DNA of 8,431 nt from Acidobacteriota bacterium (GCA_021818645.1 JAKATS010000084.1:1-8431), one strand, 5' to 3'; shown: positions 1 to 6,226, counted from the first letter of the stretch. Translations and numbers: made by a program. Notes: generated from the sequence alone by a model not told the origin.

Positions 1-513
1 GCTTTGGCTGGTGGCTTCGGGTTCTGCCGTTTTATTTTCCTGAATCTCGGCCCGCAGTTTGGCAATGACGCGCTGATATGCGGCCGTACGGAAGCATTGT
101 TTGCCCCTGGACACCTCCTCTGCCGCCGCCTGCAGTTGAGCCAGCCCCTCGCCTTCGTCCAGGCATCCGCCCGCTCCCGCTAAAATCAGCGTCTCTTCCA
201 GTTCTGGATAGCCCGGCCGGTTGGCTTGCCCTATGACCAGCAGCCGTTCCGGGCCTTCTCCGGCGGTGCGCGCGCTCAGTTGTTCTGTTTCCTGGCTCTG
301 TCCTTCCCACAACCATAGCCGTACGGTATTTGGGTTCACCGTCGGCGCTTTGCCGGCCGTTTTCTCGTTGGGGTTTGCCTGTGGGTCCTGCCGCTGCCAG
401 CCCGATGTGGTTAGATATTCACTCACCAGTTGGCTTAGCATCTGCGGTCCATGCAGAATGACAAAGCCAGGTTTAACCTTGATCTTCACCCGCGCCTGCG
501 CGCTTTTATGCAT
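1..513 (-). CDS. Partial NarL/FixJ-like response regulator with degenerate receiver domain
   Basis: This frame is open from the ATG at 513 down to the left edge (171 codons, no stop), so the C-terminus is missing. GGAGGGG, ending 3 bases upstream of the ATG, is a strong ribosome binding site and supports the start. Residues 15-35 read like the first beta strand and helix of a receiver domain (GFVILHGPQMLSQLVSEYL). Residues 90-142 match the end of NarL-type receivers: a LLVIGQ strand, then LAGAGGCLDEGEGLAQLQAA, resembling the usual 'AGA.GYL.K....L..A' block, then 'VSRGKQCF'. The acidic pair after strand 1 is replaced by HG. The phospho-acceptor strand reads RLWLWEG, with no clear Asp. Residues 40-62 are a Gln/Pro/Asn-rich insertion. 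The Lys/Glu-rich end (158-171) looks like a linker to an output domain, most likely a LuxR-type HTH, which is outside the window. It would then be a phosphorylation-independent regulator. The family assignment comes from reading the pattern, not from a search. Confidence 0.6.
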   Translation of the reverse strand, partial: MHKSAQARVKIKVKPGFVILHGPQMLSQLVSEYLTTSGWQRQDPQANPNEKTAGKAPTVNPNTVRLWLWEGQSQETEQLSARTAGEGPERLLVIGQANRPGYPELEETLILAGAGGCLDEGEGLAQLQAAAEEVSRGKQCFRTAAYQRVIAKLRAEIQENKTAEPEATSQS

Positions 514-570
514 ACGCCCCTCCGCGTTGCTGTGGCCTGATTACTGAGGCTTGGTTTTTGTTTCCTTTCT

Positions 571-639
571 ACCAGTACTAACCACTACACTACTCAGGCC
601 TAATACCCAAGTCAAATAAATTCTGTATGGACCAGTACT
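571..639 (+). repeat. Two direct copies of ACCAGTACT, 60 bp apart
   Basis: Copies lie at 571-579 and 631-639. The core AGTACT is itself palindromic. A third AGTACT, also followed by AA as in the first copy, is at 1165-1170, just upstream of the FecR-like gene. The two full copies flank the candidate - strand promoter, one close to its expected transcription start and one upstream of its -35 box. Such placement would suit an operator pair, possibly bound by the divergently encoded regulator. The repeat is seen directly; the function is inferred. Confidence 0.4.
587..615 (-). promoter_or_regulatory. Candidate sigma70-type promoter for the degenerate receiver gene
   Basis: Read on the - strand, TTGACT (615-610) matches 5 of 6 bases of the -35 consensus. 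After a 17-base spacer comes TAGTGT (592-587), a poor -10 box with 3 of 6 matches. It lies about 75 bases upstream of the ATG at 513, in the AT-rich part of the intergenic region. The weak -10 box means it may need an activator, or may not be the true promoter. Confidence 0.3.
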
Positions 640-836
640 TCATGCCAATAGATTTTATGTTTCCACAATGACAATATTCGTTTCAATTTGATAGCGAGGG
701 TGCCTGAACGGGAATCACCTTTTGGGACTCAAAGAACGGAGGTCTGTCGAAGGCATCACGGCCGCCATCAGTATTCGCAAAAACCAGTCTGCGGCCCGCG
801 ATCTCGCGCTTGTGCTGCCGTGCGGTTCGACTGTGA

Positions 837-1154
837 ATGCTGAAGAAAGCGGAAGCGCCGCATTTCCGGCCTGGACAAATGCTGCAAAACTGTCCGGCTA
901 CCATTACCCACGATAAGCAAACCTGGCCGGCGCAGGTTTGGTTTCTGACCGAGCGCACCGCCCGCATCCTGTGCCCCGCGCTTCCCGCCTGGCCGATGTC
1001 CGAAATTCGCTCCCTCGAGGTCGTGCTCGCCTCCGACTCCGCGGGCCGGACGGTTGCCCGTTTCGAGGCCATCCAGGTGCAAGCCAGCACCGAGGCCGGT
1101 TATCTTGTCGCCCTGCATCCCCGTGGCCGCCTGCGCCGTCTTGCCAACCCGTAA
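837..1154 (+). CDS. Small hypothetical protein, possible PilZ-like beta domain
   Basis: This is a 105-residue frame with codon use like the neighbouring genes (many GCC, CTC, CGC and GAG codons), so I judge it real at least from about 880 onward. The ATG at 837 is directly preceded by an in-frame TGA (834-836) and has no Shine-Dalgarno; ATG 879 is an alternative start. The product has no signal peptide or membrane segment and should be cytoplasmic. Residues 18-95 suggest a small beta barrel: alternating strands at ATITHDKQTWPAQVWFL, ARILCPAL, LEVVLASD, TVARFEAIQVQA and GYLVALHP. That order resembles PilZ (c-di-GMP receptor) domains, but the RxxxR and (D/N)xSxxG signature motifs are missing, so the assignment is a guess. 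Coding-like sequence upstream (about 725-835) in another frame raises the possibility of a frameshift that removed an N-terminal part. It stands 138 bases before the FecR-like gene and diverges from the regulator gene. Confidence 0.5.
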   Translation: MLKKAEAPHFRPGQMLQNCPATITHDKQTWPAQVWFLTERTARILCPALPAWPMSEIRSLEVVLASDSAGRTVARFEAIQVQASTEAGYLVALHPRGRLRRLANP

Positions 1155-1185
1155 GAGCCGCATAAGTACTAATTCCAATAAAGGT

Positions 1186-1214
1186 TTGACTTGCGGCCAT
1201 TGCAACGCCATATT
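1186..1214 (+). promoter_or_regulatory. Candidate sigma70-type promoter for the FecR-like gene
   Basis: TTGACT (1186-1191) is followed after 17 bases by CATATT (1209-1214), or after 19 bases by TATTCT (1211-1216); each -10 candidate matches 4 of 6 consensus bases. It lies in the AT-richer gap between 1155 and 1292, roughly 75 bases before the chosen start at 1293, and AGTACT (1165-1170) sits just upstream of the -35 box. Confidence 0.35.
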
Positions 1215-1292
1215 CTCATTGATGTGTAGTGTGTTGAAAGTGTGTTGAAGGCAATTTCGTTCTTGGAAATCATGCATTTTCGGGAGATTCAA

Positions 1293-1943
1293 ATGCGCAT
1301 CACACGCCCAGTCATTCAGGCCATCGCGATTCTCATGACCGTTGCCATCGCCGCGCCCTTCGGCTTCGGCCTTACTCCGGGCATGGTATTGGCTTCGGCC
1401 AATGGCGCCTATCTCAACGCCGCGCCCGCCGCTGCCGGCCTCGTCGCCCGTCCCGGCGACCTGCTGCGCACCGCCTCGGCCGGCTCGGCCCGGCTGAATC
1501 TCCCCGCCGGCTCGGTCCAGTTCGGCGCCCGCACCCTGGCCCGGGTCGAGTCCCGTGGCCTCTATCTAAACCGCGGCTATCTGCGCGTGCGCGGGTCCGT
1601 TCCGGTTTCCATGCGCGCCCACCAGCTTATCCCCGCTCCCGCTTCGCTCTTTGAAGTCACCCGTCTGCCCAGCGGCCTCACCTACGTCAGTGTGCGCCGC
1701 GGCTCGGTGACCATTTCTGGTTTTGCCCATCCCATTGCAGTTGCCGCCGGAACCTCCGCCCGTTTTGACCAGGCCCAGGCGGCCGGCGCCGCTGGCGCGG
1801 CCACGGCAGGCACTGGCGCGGTGGTTGGCATTGGTTTGGCCGTCGGCATTGCCGCCGCGGCCGCCGTCGCGGTCGGTTTAATCACCTATAAAGCCTCGCA
1901 GTGTAGCGGTTGTGTTCCCGCGCCCGTGTCGCCGGTTCAGTAA
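1293..1943 (+). CDS. Secreted FecR-domain-like protein with C-terminal membrane segment
   Basis: The product has 216 residues. I chose ATG 1293 because GGGAG (1282-1286) lies 6 bases upstream and because residues 1-36 then form a clean signal peptide: RITR, a hydrophobic core at 7-35, and an AXA-type site ASA at 34-36. A GTG at 1242 would add 17 residues with no benefit. Residues 50-155 resemble a FecR-type beta domain, with GDLLRTASAGSARLNLPAGS (55-74) matching the family's 'GD.lrTg..s.a.l.l..Gs' core, then RGLYLNRGYLRVRG. Residues 162-198 are Ala/Gly-rich with GxxxG spacing and include a likely transmembrane helix (about 175-198), followed by a short tail with CSGC (204-207). Classical FecR is an anti-sigma regulator with an N-terminal cytoplasmic domain. 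That domain is absent here and no FecI or TonB receptor gene is nearby. I infer an envelope protein, perhaps linked to the polysaccharide cluster downstream. Confidence 0.65.
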   Translation: MRITRPVIQAIAILMTVAIAAPFGFGLTPGMVLASANGAYLNAAPAAAGLVARPGDLLRTASAGSARLNLPAGSVQFGARTLARVESRGLYLNRGYLRVRGSVPVSMRAHQLIPAPASLFEVTRLPSGLTYVSVRRGSVTISGFAHPIAVAAGTSARFDQAQAAGAAGAATAGTGAVVGIGLAVGIAAAAAVAVGLITYKASQCSGCVPAPVSPVQ

Positions 1944-1944
1944 C

Positions 1945-2026
1945 GTTTGCAATCGCAAGCAGTCAGCGTATTGACTGTGGGGCCTGGATTCTTACCCGTC
2001 TCCTCCCATGCCGTATCCAGGCCCCA
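1945..2026 (+). terminator. Tandem hairpins after the FecR-like gene; possible terminator or attenuator
   Basis: Three inverted repeats follow the stop codon almost without gaps. The first is TTGC-aatc-GCAA (1947-1958), extendable by a G-C pair and a wobble pair. The second is CAGTCA-gcgtat-TGACTG (1960-1977). The third and strongest is TGGGGCCTGGAT (1978-1989) with its exact complement at 2015-2026, a 12-bp perfect stem around a 25-base pyrimidine-rich loop. Only ATTCTT follows the last stem, not a proper T tract, so intrinsic termination would be weak. It could instead be partial read-through, 3'-end protection of the mRNA, or a protein-binding site. Confidence 0.5.
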
Positions 2027-2083
2027 TTCTTAAGCTCAGCCCGCTAACAATCCGCCTTTTGCATCATTAGGCTTCCGTCGCTC

Positions 2084-3451
2084 ATGCCCGGCCCGCGCCA
2101 TAGGGCAAATTCGGTTCCAATCTTTGCCGGCATCCTGGTTGTGCTGCTCGCGGGGCTAGGTGAATGTTGGGTGGTTCGGCAATGGTGGTATAACCATCTG
2201 CTTCTTCAAAAGCGCGATCAATCCGCCATTCAGGCTTGGCCCGGGAATCCCGAAGCCTGGCGCCGTTGGGCCATGCGGCATCCGGAATCGCCTCAGGCTA
2301 TCTCCGCCGCCCGGCATGCGGCGCAATTGGCGCCCGCTAACTGGCGCAACTGGTATGCGCTCGCGCTGGCCCAGAATCAATGGGGCCATACAAAGGCAGC
2401 CCAGCACAGCCTCAACGCCATGGTCGCCCGCGCACATCTTTTCCTGCCCCGTTGGCTTAATGCCAATCAGGCCTTATTGCAAGGCCAGTCTTCTGTGTTT
2501 TGGCGCCGTGCGGCCAGCACCCTGGCCATCGCGCCACCTTCCCGCATGCCAAAAGCCCTGGCCCAATGCCGAGCCTTTGCCAATGGTCAAAATGCGCCAT
2601 TGCGCCATTTATTGCGCCAGTCTTTGGCGCTGGCCCAATCATCTCGGCAGCGTCTGTCTTTAAACCTGGCCTTCCTTGCCGCATTTGGATCTTCGGGAGA
2701 TTCCAGTGTGGATAATCTGGCCTGGCGCGAATTGGTTTCACTTCCGCTCACCCGCCCGCAGCTTGCCCGCGTTTCCCGCATGGCCTGGCGCAAAATAGCT
2801 TCGTTTCTGGCGCAAAATCATCCCCGGCGTGCCTTGGCCCTCTGGCACCGTGGTTTGTCTCATAAATGGTTTAATCCCGCTCAGGGTCCGATGCGTTCAC
2901 AATTTGTCACCGGTGGGAATTTTTCTCGTTTTCCTTCCCCGCATCCTTTTGCATGGAGCGTCTGTCAGCGCTGTGGCGTCTGGTTCAGTCGCGATGTCAT
3001 CTCCGCGCCTCTGGCCCTTGGCCGGGCCGCCACTGCCTTGCGCCTGCACTTCCGCGGCATTCGGTCGCAATCCGCGGTGCTGGCCTGGCAGCCCGTAATT
3101 TTGCCCGCCAACACCGGGCTGACATTATCCGCGGTGTCTCTCATTCCCATCTCCTCGCGGCATACGGGGCTGTCTTTGCGCGTGGTGGGTCCGGTCGGCA
3201 ATTCCTGTGTTCGTCTGCCGCTTCCGCCCTCGTCCGCGCCCCTGCGCTCGTCCATATATTGGCTAACCGGCCCTGGGGTGCGGCGTGATGTCTTGCAGCT
3301 CGTCTATGCCCGTCCGCTGGGTCAAATGCCTTTGACCGCTACGGTAAAAATCACTGCGGTATCCCTGCGCCCCGGTCCGGGTATAGGTCCGGTTAAGGGT
3401 CTTCTGCCGCTCCCGTTCAATGGACCGCGGGCCGTTCCAGGTTGCGGATAG
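2084..3451 (+). CDS. Membrane-anchored TPR-like protein of the polysaccharide cluster
   Basis: The product has 455 residues. One hydrophobic helix (about 11-31) after a basic N-terminus suggests an inner-membrane anchor with the rest in the periplasm. Residues 50-150 look like tetratricopeptide helices, with the best block at 71-115 (AARHAAQLAPANWRNWYALA, then LAQNQWGHTKAAQHSLNAM). More helical repeats (to about 260) are degenerate. From about 275 the character changes to beta-rich, opening with GNFSRFPSPHPFAWSV and a CQRC pair (294-297). This resembles the jelly-roll-like end of TPR proteins in acidobacterial polysaccharide loci, but I cannot name the family. ATG 2084 has no Shine-Dalgarno, and no better start is visible. 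The stop lies 20 bases before the likely start of the ligase-family gene, so the two are probably co-transcribed. Several O-antigen ligase-family proteins carry a fused TPR domain, and this protein may supply that function separately. Role inferred from context. Confidence 0.65.
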   Translation: MPGPRHRANSVPIFAGILVVLLAGLGECWVVRQWWYNHLLLQKRDQSAIQAWPGNPEAWRRWAMRHPESPQAISAARHAAQLAPANWRNWYALALAQNQWGHTKAAQHSLNAMVARAHLFLPRWLNANQALLQGQSSVFWRRAASTLAIAPPSRMPKALAQCRAFANGQNAPLRHLLRQSLALAQSSRQRLSLNLAFLAAFGSSGDSSVDNLAWRELVSLPLTRPQLARVSRMAWRKIASFLAQNHPRRALALWHRGLSHKWFNPAQGPMRSQFVTGGNFSRFPSPHPFAWSVCQRCGVWFSRDVISAPLALGRAATALRLHFRGIRSQSAVLAWQPVILPANTGLTLSAVSLIPISSRHTGLSLRVVGPVGNSCVRLPLPPSSAPLRSSIYWLTGPGVRRDVLQLVYARPLGQMPLTATVKITAVSLRPGPGIGPVKGLLPLPFNGPRAVPGCG

Positions 3452-3471
3452 TTCTCTTCGCTGCCCACCTC

Positions 3472-4764
3472 ATGTCCGCGCTCCGCCCTTTCCGTTTGAC
3501 GTCAGCTATGCAAGCTTTCGCGCTCTGGACTCCGTTATCGGTGATCGTTATTCTGGCCGGTGTATTGGGTGGCGTCCAGCAGCGTTGGTATTTGCCGGCC
3601 TATGCCGTTCTGTTCGCGCTGTTGATATTTTGGTGTATCTGGGCAATGTGGCCAGCGTCCGCTTCTGGTGCGTTGCCTTTCGATCAGTCTGGTTGGCGAG
3701 CCTTCGATCTTTGTCTTTTAGGGCTGTTGCTGCTGCCTTTCCTGCAGCTTGCCTTGCGCCGCGCCGCCAATCCCGCGCGGACGGAAAGCTCGTTTCTCCA
3801 CATGCTGGCCGCCGCGGCGGTGTTTTGGCTCTGGCGTATGCGCCGCTGGACGCAGCGTGAATTCGAATTGCTGGCCGGAATTTTTGCCAGCCTTGCCGGC
3901 TTTTTTGGCCTGTCCGCCATGTTGCAGCGTCTTCTCACGCCCAATCATATTTGGGGCGTCATCCATATCGTTTCGGCCCCTCCCATGGGCAGCTTCGTGG
4001 ATCATGACGACTTCGCCGCCTGGATTGGCTTGCTCTTTCCCTTGGCTCTCTGGCGTGCGGTTCGCCCCGCGCGTGGCGCCCTTCGCGCCCTCTGGATACT
4101 AAATGCCGCGCTCGCCTTTGCCTCTGTCATCGCCTCCGCTTCGCGCGGAGGCGCGATCGTCATTTTGTTGGAGCTGGCCGCCTTCTTAATCTGGCGCTGG
4201 CGCTTCGCACCCATGCCCCGGCCCGCCGCATCTGCGCTTCAATCCCCCAGGTCTCCGTCCCGGTCCTTATGGGTTTTGTCTTTGGTTTTGCTGCTCTACG
4301 CCGGGCTGGCGGGCGTGCGTCCGCTCTGGCATAACTTTCTTGATTCCCGCATCTCACTCGCCCAGCGTCTGTCCTTTGCTGGCGTGGCGCTGCGCATGGG
4401 CGCGCATCATCCCCTCTGGGGCTATGGCCTGGGTTCTTGGCTCGATGTCTCACCCGCCTTTTTGCGCATGGACTCTGGCCTTCTTTTGAACTTTGCCCAT
4501 TGCGATCCGGCGCAGTGGTTCGCCGATGCGGGCCTCATCGGCTGCGCGCTTCTGCTCGCCCTTGGCACGGCCTATCTCTGGTCTTTGCGTCAATCAGGCT
4601 TGTCGCAGTTGCGTTTCGTGATATTGCTGGCGCTGTTTGGCTTCGTGGCCCATTCGTTCATCGAGTTCGTCTTTCACATTCCGGCATTATTCCTGCTTTT
4701 CACGGCTCTCGCCGGCCTGGCCGCCGCCCCGCGATGGGTGGCCAATGAGAGTTTTGCAGATTAA
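3472..4764 (+). CDS. O-antigen ligase/polymerase family membrane protein (Wzy_C type)
   Basis: The product has 430 residues with about ten hydrophobic helices, a usual length for the family. Family marks are GSFVDHDDFAAW (173-184), corresponding to the 'GtF.N.N.fA' motif, SASRGG (222-227), the periplasmic-loop segment HHPLWGYGLGSW (312-323), and AHCDPAQWFADAGLIG (342-357), corresponding to the 'H.D.lq...E.G..G' motif. Members sit in the inner membrane and transfer or polymerise undecaprenyl-linked glycans on the periplasmic side. Wzy polymerase, WaaL ligase and protein O-glycosyltransferase cannot be told apart by sequence; beside a Wzc-like gene, polymerase is most likely. The start is uncertain: ATG 3472 follows the TPR stop by 20 bases and leaves a short cytoplasmic N-terminus before the first helix. 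An in-frame TTG at 3442 would overlap that gene by 10 bases, and ATG 3508 is also possible. None has a clear Shine-Dalgarno. Confidence 0.8.
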   Translation: MSALRPFRLTSAMQAFALWTPLSVIVILAGVLGGVQQRWYLPAYAVLFALLIFWCIWAMWPASASGALPFDQSGWRAFDLCLLGLLLLPFLQLALRRAANPARTESSFLHMLAAAAVFWLWRMRRWTQREFELLAGIFASLAGFFGLSAMLQRLLTPNHIWGVIHIVSAPPMGSFVDHDDFAAWIGLLFPLALWRAVRPARGALRALWILNAALAFASVIASASRGGAIVILLELAAFLIWRWRFAPMPRPAASALQSPRSPSRSLWVLSLVLLLYAGLAGVRPLWHNFLDSRISLAQRLSFAGVALRMGAHHPLWGYGLGSWLDVSPAFLRMDSGLLLNFAHCDPAQWFADAGLIGCALLLALGTAYLWSLRQSGLSQLRFVILLALFGFVAHSFIEFVFHIPALFLLFTALAGLAAAPRWVANESFAD

Positions 4765-4805
4765 TGAAATTTGAATCGAGTGGGAATTAAGTCATTTCAA
4801 TCTTA

Positions 4806-4820
4806 CGCCGCTATGCGGCG
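4806..4820 (+). other. GC-rich hairpin upstream of the dehydrogenase gene
   Basis: CGCCGC-tat-GCGGCG is a perfect 6-bp stem with a 3-base loop in the 83-base gap between the ligase-family stop and the dehydrogenase start. No T run follows, so it is not a standard terminator. A weaker 6-bp inverted repeat, TGAAAT (4765-4770) with ATTTCA (4794-4799), lies just before it. The hairpin ends 27 bases before ATG 4848 and could influence mRNA stability or read-through. Confidence 0.35.
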
Positions 4821-4847
4821 CTGATCCCTTCGCGGTTAATCATTATC

Positions 4848-6200
4848 ATGGCCACTTCCGCCCCAGCCCGCATTCAGCCTGATCTGCAGGCGCTGATCGC
4901 CGCCCGCACCGCCCAGGTCGGCATCATCGGACTGGGCTACGTCGGTCTGCCCCTGGCCTTGACCTTTCATCGTGCCGGCTTTCCCGTCACCGGTTTTGAT
5001 ATTGATCCGGTCAAGGTAGCCCGCCTCAACGCCGGTGAAAGCTATCTCCGTCATCTGGGTGCGGACGCCGTCCGTGCCGCCCGCGCCGCCGGCCGCTTTG
5101 CCGCCAGCGCCGATTTTTCCGTTCTCGCCCGCATGGACGCCATCATCATCTGCGTCCCCACTCCCTTGAACGAGTCCCAGGAGCCTGATCTCAGCTACAT
5201 CGAGGCCACCTCCCGCGCCATTGCCCATACCCTGCGTCCCGGCCAGTTGATCGTGCTCGAAAGCAGCACCTATCCCGGCACCACCGAAGAGGTGGTCCTG
5301 CCCATCCTTGCCGCCACTGGCCTCGGCTGCGCTCCCGGCCATGCCGCCGCCGGCGATTACTTTCTCGGTTATTCGCCCGAGCGCGAAGATCCCGGCAATT
5401 CCCGTTTCGCGACCGCGGCCATTCCCAAGCTGGTGGCCGGCGTCAATCCCGCTTCTGCCGCCCTGGCCGAGTCTCTCTACGCCGCTGCCTTCCAAAAAGT
5501 CGTGCGCGTCAGCTCGCCCAAAACCGCGGAAATGGCCAAAATCCTCGAAAATACCTACCGCGCCGTCAATATCGCCCTCGTCAACGAGCTGAAGCAGCTT
5601 TGCCTCCGCATGGGCATTGATATCTGGGAAGTCATCGAAGCCGCCGCCACCAAGCCCTTCGGCTACCACCCGTTTTATCCCGGCCCTGGCCTGGGTGGCC
5701 ATTGCATCCCCATTGATCCGTATTATCTGGCTTGGAAGGCCAAGCAGCACGACTTCACCGCCCGCCTTATCTTCCTCGCCGGCCAGATTAATACCGAAAT
5801 GCCCTACAAGGTCGTGGAAGCCGTCATCTCCGGCCTCAATCGCGCCCGCAAATCCGTCAATGGAGCCCACATTCTCGTGCTCGGCGTCGCCTACAAGAAG
5901 GACATTGATGATCTGCGCGAATCCCCGGCCGTGAAAATCCTCGGCCTTTTGCGCGAGCTCGGCGCCGATGTCGCCTATCACGATCCCTATTGCCCGCGCC
6001 TGCACGCCGGCCGGCAAAATGCCTTCACCCTCGCATCCGTCGCCTTTGCCCCTGCTGATGCTGCTCAGTATGACTGCGTTCTGGTCGCGACTGACCATTC
6101 CGGCCTCGACTATGCCGCCATCGCCGCGTGCGCGTCTTTGTTGATTGACACTCGCAACGTCACCCGTGGCCTCGATGCCGCCAGCATCATCCGCTGCTGA
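4848..6200 (+). CDS. wbpA: UDP-N-acetyl-hexosamine 6-dehydrogenase (WbpA/WecC type)
   Basis: The product has 450 residues, close to the family norm. It is a cytoplasmic NAD-dependent enzyme that oxidises C6 of a UDP-N-acetyl-hexosamine to the uronic acid in two steps, giving an acidic sugar donor for capsule, O-antigen or exopolysaccharide. Visible motifs are the Rossmann site VGIIGLGYVGLP (24-35) with the acidic end of strand 2 at D51, ICVPTPLN (101-108), SPEREDPGN (176-184, typical of the WbpA/WecC branch), KILENTYRAVNIALVNEL with Lys231, and GPGLGGHCIPIDPYY (279-293) with the catalytic Cys286. GVAYKKDIDDLRESPA (346-361) and TDHSGLDY (415-422) lie in the C-terminal UDP-binding domain. The substrate (UDP-GlcNAc, UDP-GalNAc or UDP-ManNAc) cannot be fixed from sequence, so the symbol is provisional. 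ATG 4848 lacks a Shine-Dalgarno and follows an AT-rich leader. The gene sits between the ligase-family and kinase genes in the presumed operon. Confidence 0.9.
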   Translation: MATSAPARIQPDLQALIAARTAQVGIIGLGYVGLPLALTFHRAGFPVTGFDIDPVKVARLNAGESYLRHLGADAVRAARAAGRFAASADFSVLARMDAIIICVPTPLNESQEPDLSYIEATSRAIAHTLRPGQLIVLESSTYPGTTEEVVLPILAATGLGCAPGHAAAGDYFLGYSPEREDPGNSRFATAAIPKLVAGVNPASAALAESLYAAAFQKVVRVSSPKTAEMAKILENTYRAVNIALVNELKQLCLRMGIDIWEVIEAAATKPFGYHPFYPGPGLGGHCIPIDPYYLAWKAKQHDFTARLIFLAGQINTEMPYKVVEAVISGLNRARKSVNGAHILVLGVAYKKDIDDLRESPAVKILGLLRELGADVAYHDPYCPRLHAGRQNAFTLASVAFAPADAAQYDCVLVATDHSGLDYAAIAACASLLIDTRNVTRGLDAASIIRC

Positions 6201-6226
6201 GCATCATTGTTAATTTTCAAATTTTC

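Larger units (their letters stand above)
514..836. other. AT-rich divergent intergenic region
   Basis: This stretch separates the - strand regulator gene from the first + strand gene. Bases 541-700 are clearly AT-rich against the GC-rich surroundings and hold the direct repeat ACCAGTACT and a candidate - strand promoter, listed separately. GGCCTGA (534-540) and TCAGGCC (594-600) form a widely spaced 7-bp inverted repeat of doubtful meaning. From about 725 to 835 the composition becomes GC-rich and looks coding in a frame different from the gene that starts at 837. That frame has a TTG at 722 and closes at 916. I could not recognise a protein there. Confidence 0.55.

Noticed and set aside
221..547. 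108-codon + strand open frame at the left end
   Set aside because: The - strand frame covering 1-513 is longer, open to the edge, starts at a strong ribosome binding site and looks like a receiver domain. The + frame is its shadow.
768..1292. 174-codon - strand open frame across the 837 gene and the FecR-like promoter region
   Set aside because: It crosses an intergenic region and an opposite gene, shows no domain, and would begin inside the FecR-like leader. Codon bias favours the + strand gene.
1242..1292. GTG start at 1242 for the FecR-like gene
   Set aside because: The 17 added residues spoil the signal peptide, and GGGAG lies correctly spaced before ATG 1293.
3420..3860. 146-codon + strand frame at the TPR/ligase junction
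   Set aside because: It has no domain, lies out of frame inside two better-supported genes, and has Arg/Ala-rich shadow composition.
4771..4799. Possible promoter TTGAAT with an AT-rich -10 before the dehydrogenase gene
   Set aside because: The -10 position (ATTTCA at the right spacing) is too poor to support a call.
4836..6098. 420-codon open frame on the - strand opposite the dehydrogenase gene
   Set aside because: Its Gly/Asp/Ala-rich, low-complexity translation is the typical shadow of a + strand gene with G/C third positions. The + strand frame has all the motifs of a known enzyme.
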